A stretch of 64,000 nt of DNA from CADEEX01 sp964577955 (GCA_964577955.1 CAZOAZ010000031.1:10542-74541); one strand, 5' to 3'. Shown: positions 17,074-25,439, numbered from the stretch's first letter. Numbers and translations are program-made. Notes: a model not told the origin generated them from the sequence alone.

Positions 17074-19380
17074 TTATTTGACCTGCTGAGTACTGAATCC
17101 ATACAAACGGGTGTCAGACGTGGTGTCAGACACGTGTCTGACACCACATTCGCCCTCGAGCGCGGTCGAGCCGGCGTGGACGAGATCCGCGTAAGGACCG
17201 CCGGCCGCCAGCATGACCTCGTGCGTCCCGCGCTGAACGATGCGGCCCTGGTCCAGCACGATGATCTCGTCGGCGTCGCGAACGGTGCTGAGCCGATGCG
17301 CGACGATCAGACACGAGCAGCCGCGGCGCCGCAGCTGCTGATCGATGCGCGCCTCGGTATCCGGATCCAGCGCGCTCGTCGCCTCGTCGAGAATCAGGAT
17401 CGCCGGATCGACGGCCAGGGCGCGCGCGATTTCGAGACGCTGACGCTGTCCGCCGCTCAGATTCGCGGCGCCTTCGGTCAGCGCGCTGTCGTAGCCGTCC
17501 GGGAGCGCGGCCAGATCGTCGTGAATGGACGCATCGCGGCACGCCTGGACCATCTGGTCGTCGGGCACCGTCGGATCCCAGAGCGTCAGGTTGTCGCGCA
17601 CGCTGCCGGCAAAGAGCAGAATTTCCTGATCCACCATCGCCAGCGAATTCGCCATCACCGCGCCGGGAATCGCCTGGCGCGGCCGGCCGTCGAAGAGGAC
17701 ATCGCCGCCACTCGGCTGATAGAGCCCGGCGACGAGTTTCGCGATCGTCGATTTCCCCGACCCGCTGCCGCCGACCAGCGCGACGCGCTGTCCAGGCGCA
17801 ATCGTCAGCGACAGACCGTCGATGAGCGGCGCCGCGTGCGGGTTGTAGCCGAAGCGAAGCTCCCGTAGCTCCACCGCGCCGCGCAGGCGGACCGGATCGC
17901 GATCGTGCACCGGCTCGGGCGACGCCGCGACGTGCGGATTCACCAGCACGTCGTCGAGCCGGGTGATGTCCGCGTGCAGATCCTGGAGTGTCGTTTCCAG
18001 CGCGAGGAGGTTGTGCACCGGACCAAGAAAACTCGCCACCAGGCTCTGGAAGGCGACCAGCATGCCGAGCGTCAGCACGCCGTCCATCACCCGAAACCCG
18101 CCGATGATGAGAATCAGCAGCGACATCAGCGCCGAGACCAGACGCGGCAGCAGGCTCAGGTTCAGGCTCGCGGTGATTTGCGTCTGCTGGGTATTGACCG
18201 CCTTGGCGTAGTGGCCGGCCACGCGCGAGAAAAATTCGGATTCAAGCGCCGACGCCTTGATCGTGCGAATCGTCTGCAGCCCGGACACGGCAACACCGGA
18301 GAACTTGCCGAATTCCTGGGCCAGGCGGCGATTCGCGTCTTCACGTTTCCTCGACATCCACCGCAGGATGACGAAGTTCATGGCCGCGAACCCGAACGCC
18401 AGAAGCGTCATCACGTGATCGAACTGCCACATCGCGAGCAGGTAGAACACGACCATGAGCAGGTCGACCACCGTCGACGCGAGCGGCCCGGACAACTGCT
18501 CCGCGACGCGATCGTTGATGGCGATGCGACTGGCGATCTCGCCGCTGTAGCGTTGGGCGTAGAAGTCCGCCGGCAGTTGCAGCAGATGCCACACGAACCG
18601 GCTGGCCATCGTCACGGCCAGCTTCAACTGGAGCCGGCGCAGCAGCCGCTGCTGGATCAGCGTCAGCACCGCGCGCAGTCCGGCGGCGAGCAGCACGCCG
18701 ACGACAATCGGCCGGACCCAGTCGTCCAGCCGCTGCACGAGGACCTGATCGACGAACACCTGCAGAAAGGCCGGAACGGCCAGTCCGGGCAGTACCAGCA
18801 ACAGCGCGGTAGCGCCACACAAGGCAAACGTTCCGACCGACGATCGCAGGCGCGTCCACACGCCGTGCATCACGCTCGGTCGATGTCCGCCCTTCTCGAA
18901 CGACGCGCCCGGCGCCATCCGCAGGACGACGCCAGTGAAGGCCTCCTCGAACTCGGCCCGGGTGACGACGCGTGGTCCGGTCGCGGGATCGTTGAGGAAC
19001 ACGCGCCCCTTCGCCGCACCCTCGACGACGACGTAGTGGTTGAAGTTCCAAAGGACGACGAAGGGGTACTCGAGATCGGCAAGGCCTTCGAGATCGCGCT
19101 TGTAGGCACCGGCCTCGAGACCGTAGCCGCGGGCGGCCTGCACGAGGCTCGAGGCCTTCGCGCCGTCGCGCGACACGCCGCAGGCGCGGCGCAATTCGGC
19201 GAGCGGCACGACGCGGCCGAAATGCGCGAGCATGATGCCCAGGCAGGCGGCACCGCACTCCACCATCTCCATCTGGAGGAGCGTCGGCGTCCGGACGCGG
19301 CCGGCCCGAAAGCCGTCCCTCGAGCGACTCGGGACGGCCCTGAGCATCGTCGAAGGGCCGTCAGCAGCCGGCTGGCTCAC
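17074..19380 (-). CDS. NHLP-type bacteriocin export ABC transporter with C39 peptidase
   Basis: A 768-residue peptidase/permease/ATPase of the NHLM type, which removes double-glycine leaders and exports the core peptide. The C39 domain (about 30-160) has catalytic Cys42 in QMEMVECGAACLGIMLAHFG, His in FNHYVVVEG and Asp in LNDPATG. Transmembrane helices span about 175-460. The ATPase has Walker A VGGSGSGKSTIAKLVAGLY, signature LSGGQRQRLEIARAL, Walker B ILILDEATSALD and H-loop VAHRLS. Two oddities come from repeats: residues about 7-16 are coded by a family E element, and the last 25 residues (GVRHVSDTTSDTR onward) by a family D palindrome, beyond the normal family end. Its GTG start overlaps the HlyD stop (GTGA). 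Confidence 0.92.
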   Translation of the reverse strand: MSQPAADGPSTMLRAVPSRSRDGFRAGRVRTPTLLQMEMVECGAACLGIMLAHFGRVVPLAELRRACGVSRDGAKASSLVQAARGYGLEAGAYKRDLEGLADLEYPFVVLWNFNHYVVVEGAAKGRVFLNDPATGPRVVTRAEFEEAFTGVVLRMAPGASFEKGGHRPSVMHGVWTRLRSSVGTFALCGATALLLVLPGLAVPAFLQVFVDQVLVQRLDDWVRPIVVGVLLAAGLRAVLTLIQQRLLRRLQLKLAVTMASRFVWHLLQLPADFYAQRYSGEIASRIAINDRVAEQLSGPLASTVVDLLMVVFYLLAMWQFDHVMTLLAFGFAAMNFVILRWMSRKREDANRRLAQEFGKFSGVAVSGLQTIRTIKASALESEFFSRVAGHYAKAVNTQQTQITASLNLSLLPRLVSALMSLLILIIGGFRVMDGVLTLGMLVAFQSLVASFLGPVHNLLALETTLQDLHADITRLDDVLVNPHVAASPEPVHDRDPVRLRGAVELRELRFGYNPHAAPLIDGLSLTIAPGQRVALVGGSGSGKSTIAKLVAGLYQPSGGDVLFDGRPRQAIPGAVMANSLAMVDQEILLFAGSVRDNLTLWDPTVPDDQMVQACRDASIHDDLAALPDGYDSALTEGAANLSGGQRQRLEIARALAVDPAILILDEATSALDPDTEARIDQQLRRRGCSCLIVAHRLSTVRDADEIIVLDQGRIVQRGTHEVMLAAGGPYADLVHAGSTALEGECGVRHVSDTTSDTRLYGFSTQQVK
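17106..17150. repeat. GTGTCTGACAC palindromic repeat (family D) at the 3' end of the C39 ABC gene
   Basis: A perfect 24-bp palindrome with arm GGTGTCAGACAC (17122-17145), preceded by a direct partial copy GTGTCAGACG (17111-17120). It lies in frame and supplies the C-terminal extension of the transporter. Confidence 0.85.
19333..19362. repeat. Family E repeat in the 5' end of the C39 ABC gene
   Basis: GACGGCCCT...AAGGGCCGTC arms around TGAGCATCGTCG. The element is the diverged form of the intergenic copy at 8158-8179 and encodes DGPSTMLRAV at the transporter N terminus. Confidence 0.7.
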
Positions 19381-20666
19381 TCGGTCCCCGTCAGCTCGCG
19401 CAGGAACGGCAGGACATACGTCATCGGCGCGCGCTCTTCGACGACGATCCTCACGTCGCCGGTCAGTCCGGCGGTGATTGGGAGAGGCGGTCCGCTCGAC
19501 GACGACCAGCGGTAGCCGCTCGGATTGGACGGATCGGCGTCGAGCGCGACGGTGAGCTCCACGCGCGCGCTGTCGCCCAGCAGCGTCTGCGCCAGCGCGG
19601 TATTGCCGACGATCGCGCGCACGCCTTCAGCCGACACGGCCAGATCAGACACGTGGGTGACCCGGCCGGTCATCCCGCCGAAACGCTGCCGCTCGACGCC
19701 GTCGGGCGTCACCAGGACCGGCATGCCGGGCCGGACCTTCTTGCCGACGCCGAGCGCCAGATAGCCGAGCGCGACGAGCGCCCCTTTGCCCTCGTCGACC
19801 TCGATGGTCGCGATCCGCGCGCCGGCCGAAACGACCAGCCCGTTCGCCATGATCACTTCGAGCACGCGGCCGTCGGCGGGCGCGACAATCCGGCTGTTCA
19901 GATCGATCTGCACTTCGTTCAGCGCAATCGCCGACTTCAGCCGCTGCATCTCGGCGCGCCGCGCCGAATCGGCTTCGAGATGGCCGCGCGAGAGCGTCGT
20001 CTCCTGGCCGACCGATTGCGCCAGCTGCAGATCGAGCTGGCGCAGCTGCGCGGTCGCCTCGGTGATGCGGCGCGCGTTCTCCAGGCTCTGCTGCTCGGCG
20101 TTCAAGAGCTCGGGCGCCGCCGCCGCCAGCAGGCCGCTCGCGCGCAGCTGACGAACGCTGGCCAGCCGCTGATCGACGAGCGGCTGCATCGCGCGCGCAT
20201 CGGCGAGGGTCTTGCGCAGGTTCTCGGCCTGCGACGCGGCGTAGGCCCGCATCGCCTGCGTCTGCTGCTGCTGCGTCCTCACTTCGCTCGATTGCACGCG
20301 CCCCTTGGCCCGGTCCTGCACCTCGAGTTCCTGCAGGAGCGCGCGATCCTCGTCCAGCTTGCGGCGCAGTTCGAACTGATCGACGAGGCCGATGACCTGC
20401 CCCTTCGTGAGGCGATCGCCGCTACGGATCGTGATCTGATCAATCCGACCGGCGCCAAGCGTCTGGAGTTCGAGGACGCCGCGCGGACGAATCAACACGC
20501 CACGGCCGCTGACCGTCGTCGCCACCCGGCCGACGACGCTCCAGACGAGAATCAAGGCGACCAGCACCGCGACGACCAGCAGCGGCAGCCAATCGCTCGG
20601 CCGCACGATGTGAATCGTTTCATCCAGCCGATCCGGCGACGACAGCCGTTCGGGCGCGGACGTCAC
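19377..20666 (-). CDS. HlyD-family membrane fusion protein of the NHLP export system
   Basis: A 429-residue periplasmic adaptor that links the inner-membrane ABC exporter to the outer membrane. One membrane segment (about 28-48, LPLLVVAVLVALILVWSVVG) is followed by the first half of the biotinyl-lipoyl domain (GRGVLIRPRGVLELQTLGAG, SGDRLTKGQVIGLVDQ), a long alpha-hairpin coiled coil (about 100-240), the second lipoyl half (SRIVAPADGRVLEVIMANGL) and a beta-barrel (PGMPVLVTPDGVERQRFGGM). GTGA overlaps at both ends tie it to the cyclic-nucleotide-binding gene and the C39 ABC gene, so the whole export system is one transcript. Confidence 0.9.
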   Translation of the reverse strand: MTSAPERLSSPDRLDETIHIVRPSDWLPLLVVAVLVALILVWSVVGRVATTVSGRGVLIRPRGVLELQTLGAGRIDQITIRSGDRLTKGQVIGLVDQFELRRKLDEDRALLQELEVQDRAKGRVQSSEVRTQQQQTQAMRAYAASQAENLRKTLADARAMQPLVDQRLASVRQLRASGLLAAAAPELLNAEQQSLENARRITEATAQLRQLDLQLAQSVGQETTLSRGHLEADSARRAEMQRLKSAIALNEVQIDLNSRIVAPADGRVLEVIMANGLVVSAGARIATIEVDEGKGALVALGYLALGVGKKVRPGMPVLVTPDGVERQRFGGMTGRVTHVSDLAVSAEGVRAIVGNTALAQTLLGDSARVELTVALDADPSNPSGYRWSSSSGPPLPITAGLTGDVRIVVEERAPMTYVLPFLRELTGTE

Positions 20667-21199
20667 AACGACTTCAGACGGCGCTGCAGCCAGTCGAACC
20701 GCGCGCCGGCCAGCGTCAGGGCGTCGAGCGTCGCCGGATCGATCTCGTCGTCGGCAGCGCCGCGTTCGGGTTCCGAGCCGGGATATCCGAGGTGGCCGAC
20801 CGTCGTGCGCAGACGGTCGGAAAGAAAGACGGCGAGCGAACGATAGAAGCGGGAGGCGAAGGTGACGTCCTGCTGCAGCTTCTGCTCGAGGGCGCGCCGC
20901 GGAATCGCGAGCACGACGGAGGGCTCGAGGCTCACGACCGACGCCGACGGCGGCCGCGAATCGACGAACGACATTTCACCGACGAATTCGCCGCTGCGCA
21001 GCTTCGCCACGTCCGCCGTCCCGGTCCGCGCGGTGCGGACGGCAAACAACCCGTCGATGATCAGGAACACCGCGTCGACCGGCTGCTTCTCGTGGATCAG
21101 CACGGCGCCGGCCGTCACTTCGCGCCTGGCCCCGACCGCGATCATCCAGTCGAGATCGGAATCGTTCAGGATGCCGAGGAGAAAAAGCGCCTTGCGCAT
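20663..21199 (-). CDS. Cyclic nucleotide-binding domain protein of the export operon
   Basis: A 178-residue protein with one cNMP-binding (CAP-ED) domain at about 15-125: HEKQPVDAVFLIIDGLFAVR, the phosphate-cassette-like GEFVGEMSFVDSRPPSASVV (normally GE.ALL...R.A), and a trailing helix LEQKLQQDVTFASRFYRSLA. There is no helix-turn-helix, so it is not a CRP-type regulator. NHLM export clusters commonly carry such a protein, and it may gate transporter activity. The phosphate-cassette Arg is present (SRPPSASV), but ligand binding is unproven. The ATG at 21199 is chosen; an in-frame TTG at 21220 would add seven residues. Confidence 0.85.
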   Translation of the reverse strand: MRKALFLLGILNDSDLDWMIAVGARREVTAGAVLIHEKQPVDAVFLIIDGLFAVRTARTGTADVAKLRSGEFVGEMSFVDSRPPSASVVSLEPSVVLAIPRRALEQKLQQDVTFASRFYRSLAVFLSDRLRTTVGHLGYPGSEPERGAADDEIDPATLDALTLAGARFDWLQRRLKSL

Positions 21200-21223
21200 G
21201 ACGGCCGCGAGCGTCGGCAAACG

Positions 21224-21607
21224 CTACCGGCGGCGCGAGGCCTTCCGGACTTTGGCCTTGGCGTTGGCCGCCGTCTTCTTCGCGCGCGTGACGACCTTCG
21301 CGGCTTTGCCCTTCGCCTTCGCGGCCGTACCCTTCGCCTTGGCCTTGACCTTGGCTTTGGCGCGGCTCGCCGAAGTTCGAACCTTCTTGACGGTCGCCTT
21401 CACCTTGGCCACCGCCACCTTGGCGCGTTCCTTCACTTCAGCCACCTTGGCCTCGCCGCTGGCCACCATCTCTTTGACTTCACCGACCGGATCGGGATGT
21501 GCGGCGGCGACCGTCTCGGCCTTGCCGACGATCGTGCCGATCACGCGGCCGACGGTGTCTGCGACGTTGCCAACAGTTTCCTGAGCGGGAGTCTGCTTTT
21601 TCGCCAT
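21224..21607 (-). CDS. Histone H1-like Lys/Ala-rich protein
   Basis: A 127-residue protein. Residues 1-50 form a mildly acidic amphipathic segment (ETVGNVADTVGRVIGTIVGK). Residues about 55-127 consist almost only of Lys, Ala, Val and Arg in short repeats (AKVKAKAKGTAAKAKGKAAK), ending VRKASRRR. This composition matches bacterial H1-like/AlgP/HC-type nucleoid proteins, which bind and compact DNA through basic helical tails. The ATG at 21607 is chosen over 21625 because MAKKQ is the natural beginning. It ends 17-25 bp before the cyclic-nucleotide-binding gene of the peptide-export operon and could be co-transcribed. The functional link to export is unclear. Confidence 0.75.
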   Translation of the reverse strand: MAKKQTPAQETVGNVADTVGRVIGTIVGKAETVAAAHPDPVGEVKEMVASGEAKVAEVKERAKVAVAKVKATVKKVRTSASRAKAKVKAKAKGTAAKAKGKAAKVVTRAKKTAANAKAKVRKASRRR

Positions 21608-21640
21608 GGCCCGAAGTATATCCAAACGATTCAGCGGTAG

Positions 21641-21720
21641 GGACAGGCTTTCCGCCTACGCCGAAGGCTCCGGCGAGACTCGCCGAAGCGCGCAACGCGC
21701 GCGAAGGCGGTAGCCTGTCC
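21641..21720. repeat. Expanded REP-like palindrome (family A with insertion)
   Basis: GGACAGGCT (21641-21649) pairs with AGCCTGTCC (21712-21720) and, one step in, CCGCCT with AGGCGG. The loop contains a second self-complementary segment (CGCCGAAGGCTCCGGCGAG / CTCGCCGAAG). It lies between the MutS-like gene and the H1-like gene. Confidence 0.75.
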
Positions 21721-21724
21721 GCGA

Positions 21725-23554
21725 CTAGACGTCGAGACCCACCGAACGCATCAATTCCAAGGCGTTGCTGCGCTCGACGACGCCGTCGCGCATCCGGTAG
21801 TCGAACACCATGCGGCCGTCCTCGATCCGGTCCTCGAAATGGACATTGCGCGCACGGGCGCCGAGCGTCTCGGTCAGCGCGGTGAGCGCCAGGTCGTGGG
21901 TCGTGACGAGACCGATGGCACCGGTGTTCACGAGCGCCTGGACGATCGCGGCGGCGCCGATGCGGCGGTCGTGCGAGTTGGTCCCGTGGAGGATTTCGTC
22001 GAGCATGAACAGGACCGGCCGCAGACGAGCGTTCGCCACGATGTCGCGAATCCGGAGCACCTCCGCATAGAAGCGCGAGTGCCCCTCCTGCAGCGAGTCC
22101 TCGATCCGCATCGTCGCGCCCAGGGTCAGCGGCGACAGCGTCATCGCCCGCGCCCGGACCGGGGCGCCGGCCATCGCGAGGACGGCATTGATCCCGACGG
22201 CACGCAACAGCGTGCTCTTGCCCGACATGTTCGAGCCGCTGACGATCAGCACGCGCGGGCCGTCCCCGCCCAGCCGCACGTCGTTGGCCACGGCGACGCG
22301 CTCGTCGATCAACGGATGCCCCAGCTGCTCCGCGTCGAACACCCGACCATCGGCCACGACCGGGAACGGATCGGCAGGATGTTCGAAGGCGAACGTTGCC
22401 AGCGCACAAAACGCCTCGAGTTCGCCGATCGCGGCGATCCAGCGCGCCAGCCGATCGCGATGCGCGGCCTGCCAGCGGTCGATGGCCACCGCCGCCTGGC
22501 TGCGCGCCAGCAGCGCCATCGCGAACGGCCGCACGAACTCGTTCCGCGGTGCATCGCGGACGGCAATGAAGAATCGGAGCCGACCGAAGAGCTGCGAAGG
22601 CAACTGATCGCCCTCCATCAGTTGGCGATGCCAGGCCTGGAGACGCGGCGAGACAAACGATTCCCGCTCGATACGGGCGAGCAGCGCGGCGAGCAGCGCC
22701 AGGTCGCGCTCGGCCGCGTCGACACGACGGAGCACACCATCGATCCGTTTGTGCCGGGTCGCCACGACCACGCCTTGCACGATCAACCAGATCACGACGA
22801 CGTCGGCGGTCAGCGAGGTGAAGGCGGCCAGCAGGGTCAACACCGCGGTTACCGCGGCCATCGCCCCGAAGAACCACGCATGACCCGCGGCGAAGCCGAC
22901 CGGCGAGGTCTTCGCCCAGGTCGTCAGCGTTCCGGTACGCGACACGTGCGCCTCCGCGGCCGCGATCGCCAGCGCTTCGCGCAGGTCGGTCCGGCCGCGC
23001 AACTCCCGGATCGCGCCCTGTCGCGCCACGATTTCGTCAGGCGCCGCCGGACTGCGAAGCCAGTCGGCGAGCGTCTCTTCGCCGGCTTCGGTCACCGCCG
23101 TATCGAGGAGCTGAAACAACGACCCAGGGCCGAACAGATCCAGATCGAGCGCATAAGGATGGCCCGCAGCGAATCGCGCACCGTCGGCGCCCGCTCCCTG
23201 CCACGTGTGATCGAGTCGCGCGAGGCCGCGTTCGAAGTAGCGCTTGCCGCGTTTCGCGCGATCCTGCGCGTTCAGAATCCGCGCGTGGACGATCACCAGC
23301 ACGAAGAATGCGGCCACCGGCACGAAGATCCACCCGCCGGCAATCAGTTCCTGACCAAGCGAGAGCCACAGCAGCAGCGCCCCCACGCCGACGGCCGCCA
23401 GACGCAGGTTGGAAACGCGAAGGTGGATCCGCTCCTTCGCGTCAATCGCCGCGATCCAGTGGGCGAGGCGACGCTGATATTCGCGGCGAGGGTCGTCGGC
23501 CACAGGCGGGATGACGCTAGTCCCGCTCGAGGAGTTCCCGGGCGATGCGGACAT
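21725..23554 (-). CDS. Membrane-associated MutS-family ATPase
   Basis: A 609-residue protein with the MutS C-terminal ATPase: Walker A VSGSNMSGKSTLLRAVGINA, the Q-loop-like MRIEDSLQEGHSRFYAEVLR, Walker B VLFMLDEILHGTNSHDR and TTHDLAL. Ahead of it are MutS-core-like helices (about 280-410), but no mismatch-recognition domain. Two hydrophobic regions are present, about 50-95 (two helices) and 225-275 (two helices), so the protein is probably membrane bound. This architecture is a recognised MutS-related family distinct from MutS1 and MutS2, with unknown role. The ATG at 23554 has AGGAAGAGG upstream but overlaps the next gene by 38 bp; a GTG at 23503 would avoid the overlap. Confidence 0.85.
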   Translation of the reverse strand: MSASPGNSSSGTSVIPPVADDPRREYQRRLAHWIAAIDAKERIHLRVSNLRLAAVGVGALLLWLSLGQELIAGGWIFVPVAAFFVLVIVHARILNAQDRAKRGKRYFERGLARLDHTWQGAGADGARFAAGHPYALDLDLFGPGSLFQLLDTAVTEAGEETLADWLRSPAAPDEIVARQGAIRELRGRTDLREALAIAAAEAHVSRTGTLTTWAKTSPVGFAAGHAWFFGAMAAVTAVLTLLAAFTSLTADVVVIWLIVQGVVVATRHKRIDGVLRRVDAAERDLALLAALLARIERESFVSPRLQAWHRQLMEGDQLPSQLFGRLRFFIAVRDAPRNEFVRPFAMALLARSQAAVAIDRWQAAHRDRLARWIAAIGELEAFCALATFAFEHPADPFPVVADGRVFDAEQLGHPLIDERVAVANDVRLGGDGPRVLIVSGSNMSGKSTLLRAVGINAVLAMAGAPVRARAMTLSPLTLGATMRIEDSLQEGHSRFYAEVLRIRDIVANARLRPVLFMLDEILHGTNSHDRRIGAAAIVQALVNTGAIGLVTTHDLALTALTETLGARARNVHFEDRIEDGRMVFDYRMRDGVVERSNALELMRSVGLDV

Positions 23555-24524
23555 AGCCGTCGACGGCCTCTTCCTGCTCGGCGATCTCGATGAACTCGTC
23601 GGCGGTATGCGCGTTGTGGACCGAGCCGGGCCCGTAGAGCAGTGGCTGGCCCCACTCGTTCAGGAAGGGGATGTCGGTCGTATAGGGGAAAACGGCGCCG
23701 GGAAAACTCGGCAGCGTCGTCAGCTTGACGATCGGCACTTCAAGGATCTCCTCGAGCGTGACAGTACTCTCGACCGCGGTCAGCGCATCGCGAATCAGCT
23801 GCGCGTCGCTGACGGTGCGGAAGAGCGCTTCGGCTTCGGCCGCCGGCGACACGACGTTCGGCGCGACGCCGCCCTGGATGAGACCAATCGTGTAGTGCGT
23901 GTGGCCGAGCACCGGATCGCTGGGCCACGCCACCTTGCGCATCGCCACCAGTGTGTCGATCAGTTTGTCGATCGCCGATTCGCCCAGTTCGGGGAAGGAT
24001 GAATGCGCGGCGCGGCCCGACGCCTTGAGCCGCACGCGCAGCAGGCCTCGCGTCGCAATGCCGAGGCGGTTGTCCGTGGGCTCGCCGTCGACCAGATAGC
24101 GGCTCGTCGGCGGCGCGATCCGGTTGGCGGCCTTCGCCCCGTCGCTGCCGCGCTCTTCACCGACGACAAACAGCAGACCGACGCGACGTTCGCCATCCCC
24201 GCGGAGACGATCGACCGCGGCGATCTGCGCCGCGGCGATGCCCTTGGCGTCGCAGGTGCCGCGCCCGTAGATGCGCCCGTGCTCGACGCGGCTCGCAAAA
24301 AACGGCGGCACGCAGTCGAAATGCGTCGACAGGACGACTTCAGGCGGCAGCCCCGCGGTCGCGACGACGTTGAAGCGGCTGTTGTCGACAGGCTGTTCGG
24401 TGACGACGAAGCCGCGGCCGCGCAGATAGTCGGCGAGCACGCGCCCGGTCTGACCTTCGCGCCCGGTGGTGGAATCGATATCTACGAGGCTGCGCGTCAG
24501 CCCGACGAGGTCGACGCTCTGCAC
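23517..24524 (-). CDS. M20-family peptidase, DapE/ArgE-like deacylase
   Basis: A 335-residue zinc amidohydrolase. Metal ligands are recognisable: STHFDCVPP (His-x-Asp), GRGTCDAKG (bridging Asp), the Glu pair in VVGEERGSDGA, DGEPTDN, and a late His in NAHTADEFIEI. The dimerisation domain is inserted at about 150-260 (RVRLKASGRAAHSSFPELGE). Family members deacylate N-succinyl- or N-acetyl-diaminopimelate or acetylornithine. Being 6 bp downstream of a dapA in the lysine cluster favours a diaminopimelate role, but the sequence alone does not fix the acyl group, so no symbol is assigned. No dapD or dapC is visible here. GTG start at 24524. Confidence 0.8.
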   Translation of the reverse strand: MQSVDLVGLTRSLVDIDSTTGREGQTGRVLADYLRGRGFVVTEQPVDNSRFNVVATAGLPPEVVLSTHFDCVPPFFASRVEHGRIYGRGTCDAKGIAAAQIAAVDRLRGDGERRVGLLFVVGEERGSDGAKAANRIAPPTSRYLVDGEPTDNRLGIATRGLLRVRLKASGRAAHSSFPELGESAIDKLIDTLVAMRKVAWPSDPVLGHTHYTIGLIQGGVAPNVVSPAAEAEALFRTVSDAQLIRDALTAVESTVTLEEILEVPIVKLTTLPSFPGAVFPYTTDIPFLNEWGQPLLYGPGSVHNAHTADEFIEIAEQEEAVDGYVRIARELLERD

Positions 24525-24530
24525 GATCGT

Positions 24531-25433
24531 TCAGTGCGTGAGCGCGGGCTTGAGCAGCCCGAGTTCTTTGAGCACGTGCAGGATCTTCTCGCGCGACGCG
24601 GCCTGCGGCGGGCACATCGGCAGCCGGTAGGCTTCCTCGAGGAGGCCCATCGCCGCCATCGCCGCCTTCACCGGAATCGGATTGGCTTCGACGAAGTTCA
24701 CCTGCATCAACGGCATGATGTGATGGTGAATGCTTCGGGCGGCGGCAAAGTCGCCGCGCTCGGCCGCTTCGACCATCTTGACCATCTCGCCGGGAATCTC
24801 GTTCGACACGACCGAGATGATGCCGCGTCCGCCAATCGCCATCAGCGGCAGCGTAATCGCATCGTCACCGGCGAGGACGATGAAATCCGACGGCAGCGTG
24901 CGGCAGACGTCGGCCATCTGCGTGATGTTGCCCGACGCTTCCTTGACCGCGATGATGTTGGGAATGGCGGAAAGGCGTTTGAGCGTGGCGGTCTCGACGT
25001 TGATGCCGGTCCGGCCCTGGACGTTGTAGACGACGATCGGCAGCGGCGTGCTCTCCGCGATCGCCTTGTAGTGCTGATAGAGCCCTTCCTGGGTCGGCTT
25101 GTTGTAGTACGGCGTCACCGACAGGATGCCGGCGGCGCCGACGTCGCGCATCGCTTCGACCTGCTCGATCACTTCGCGGGTGTTGTAGCCGCCCGCACCC
25201 GCCAGCACGGGAACCTTGCCTGCGGCTTCGTCGACGAGGATCTCGACGACCCGCGCCCGCTCCGCATCGGTCATTGTCGGGCTCTCGCCGGTCGTGCCGC
25301 ACGGTACCAGGAAATGAATGCCAGCGTCGATTTGCCGGCGTCCCAGCCGGCGAACGGCTTTCTCGTCGAGCGCCCCGGAAGAGGTGAACGGGGTGACGAG
25401 CGCGGTTCCGACGCCGGTAAAAGGTGTTCTCAT
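24531..25433 (-). CDS. dapA: 4-hydroxy-tetrahydrodipicolinate synthase, copy 1
   Basis: A 300-residue class I aldolase condensing pyruvate with aspartate semialdehyde, the branch point to lysine and diaminopimelate. All catalytic residues are visible: the Thr-Thr of CGTTGES, Tyr in VTPYYNKP and VVYNVQGRTG (with the carboxylate-binding Arg), and the Schiff-base Lys in AVKEASGN. The ATG at 25433 begins MRTPFTGVGTALVTPF as in its paralogue. It is clearly homologous along its whole length to the second dapA at 27725-28627 (about three quarters identical by eye). The gene is separated from the rest of the lysine operon by a tannase-like gene and an opposing gene. Confidence 0.95.
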   Translation of the reverse strand: MRTPFTGVGTALVTPFTSSGALDEKAVRRLGRRQIDAGIHFLVPCGTTGESPTMTDAERARVVEILVDEAAGKVPVLAGAGGYNTREVIEQVEAMRDVGAAGILSVTPYYNKPTQEGLYQHYKAIAESTPLPIVVYNVQGRTGINVETATLKRLSAIPNIIAVKEASGNITQMADVCRTLPSDFIVLAGDDAITLPLMAIGGRGIISVVSNEIPGEMVKMVEAAERGDFAAARSIHHHIMPLMQVNFVEANPIPVKAAMAAMGLLEEAYRLPMCPPQAASREKILHVLKELGLLKPALTH

Positions 25434-25439
25434 TGCGGG

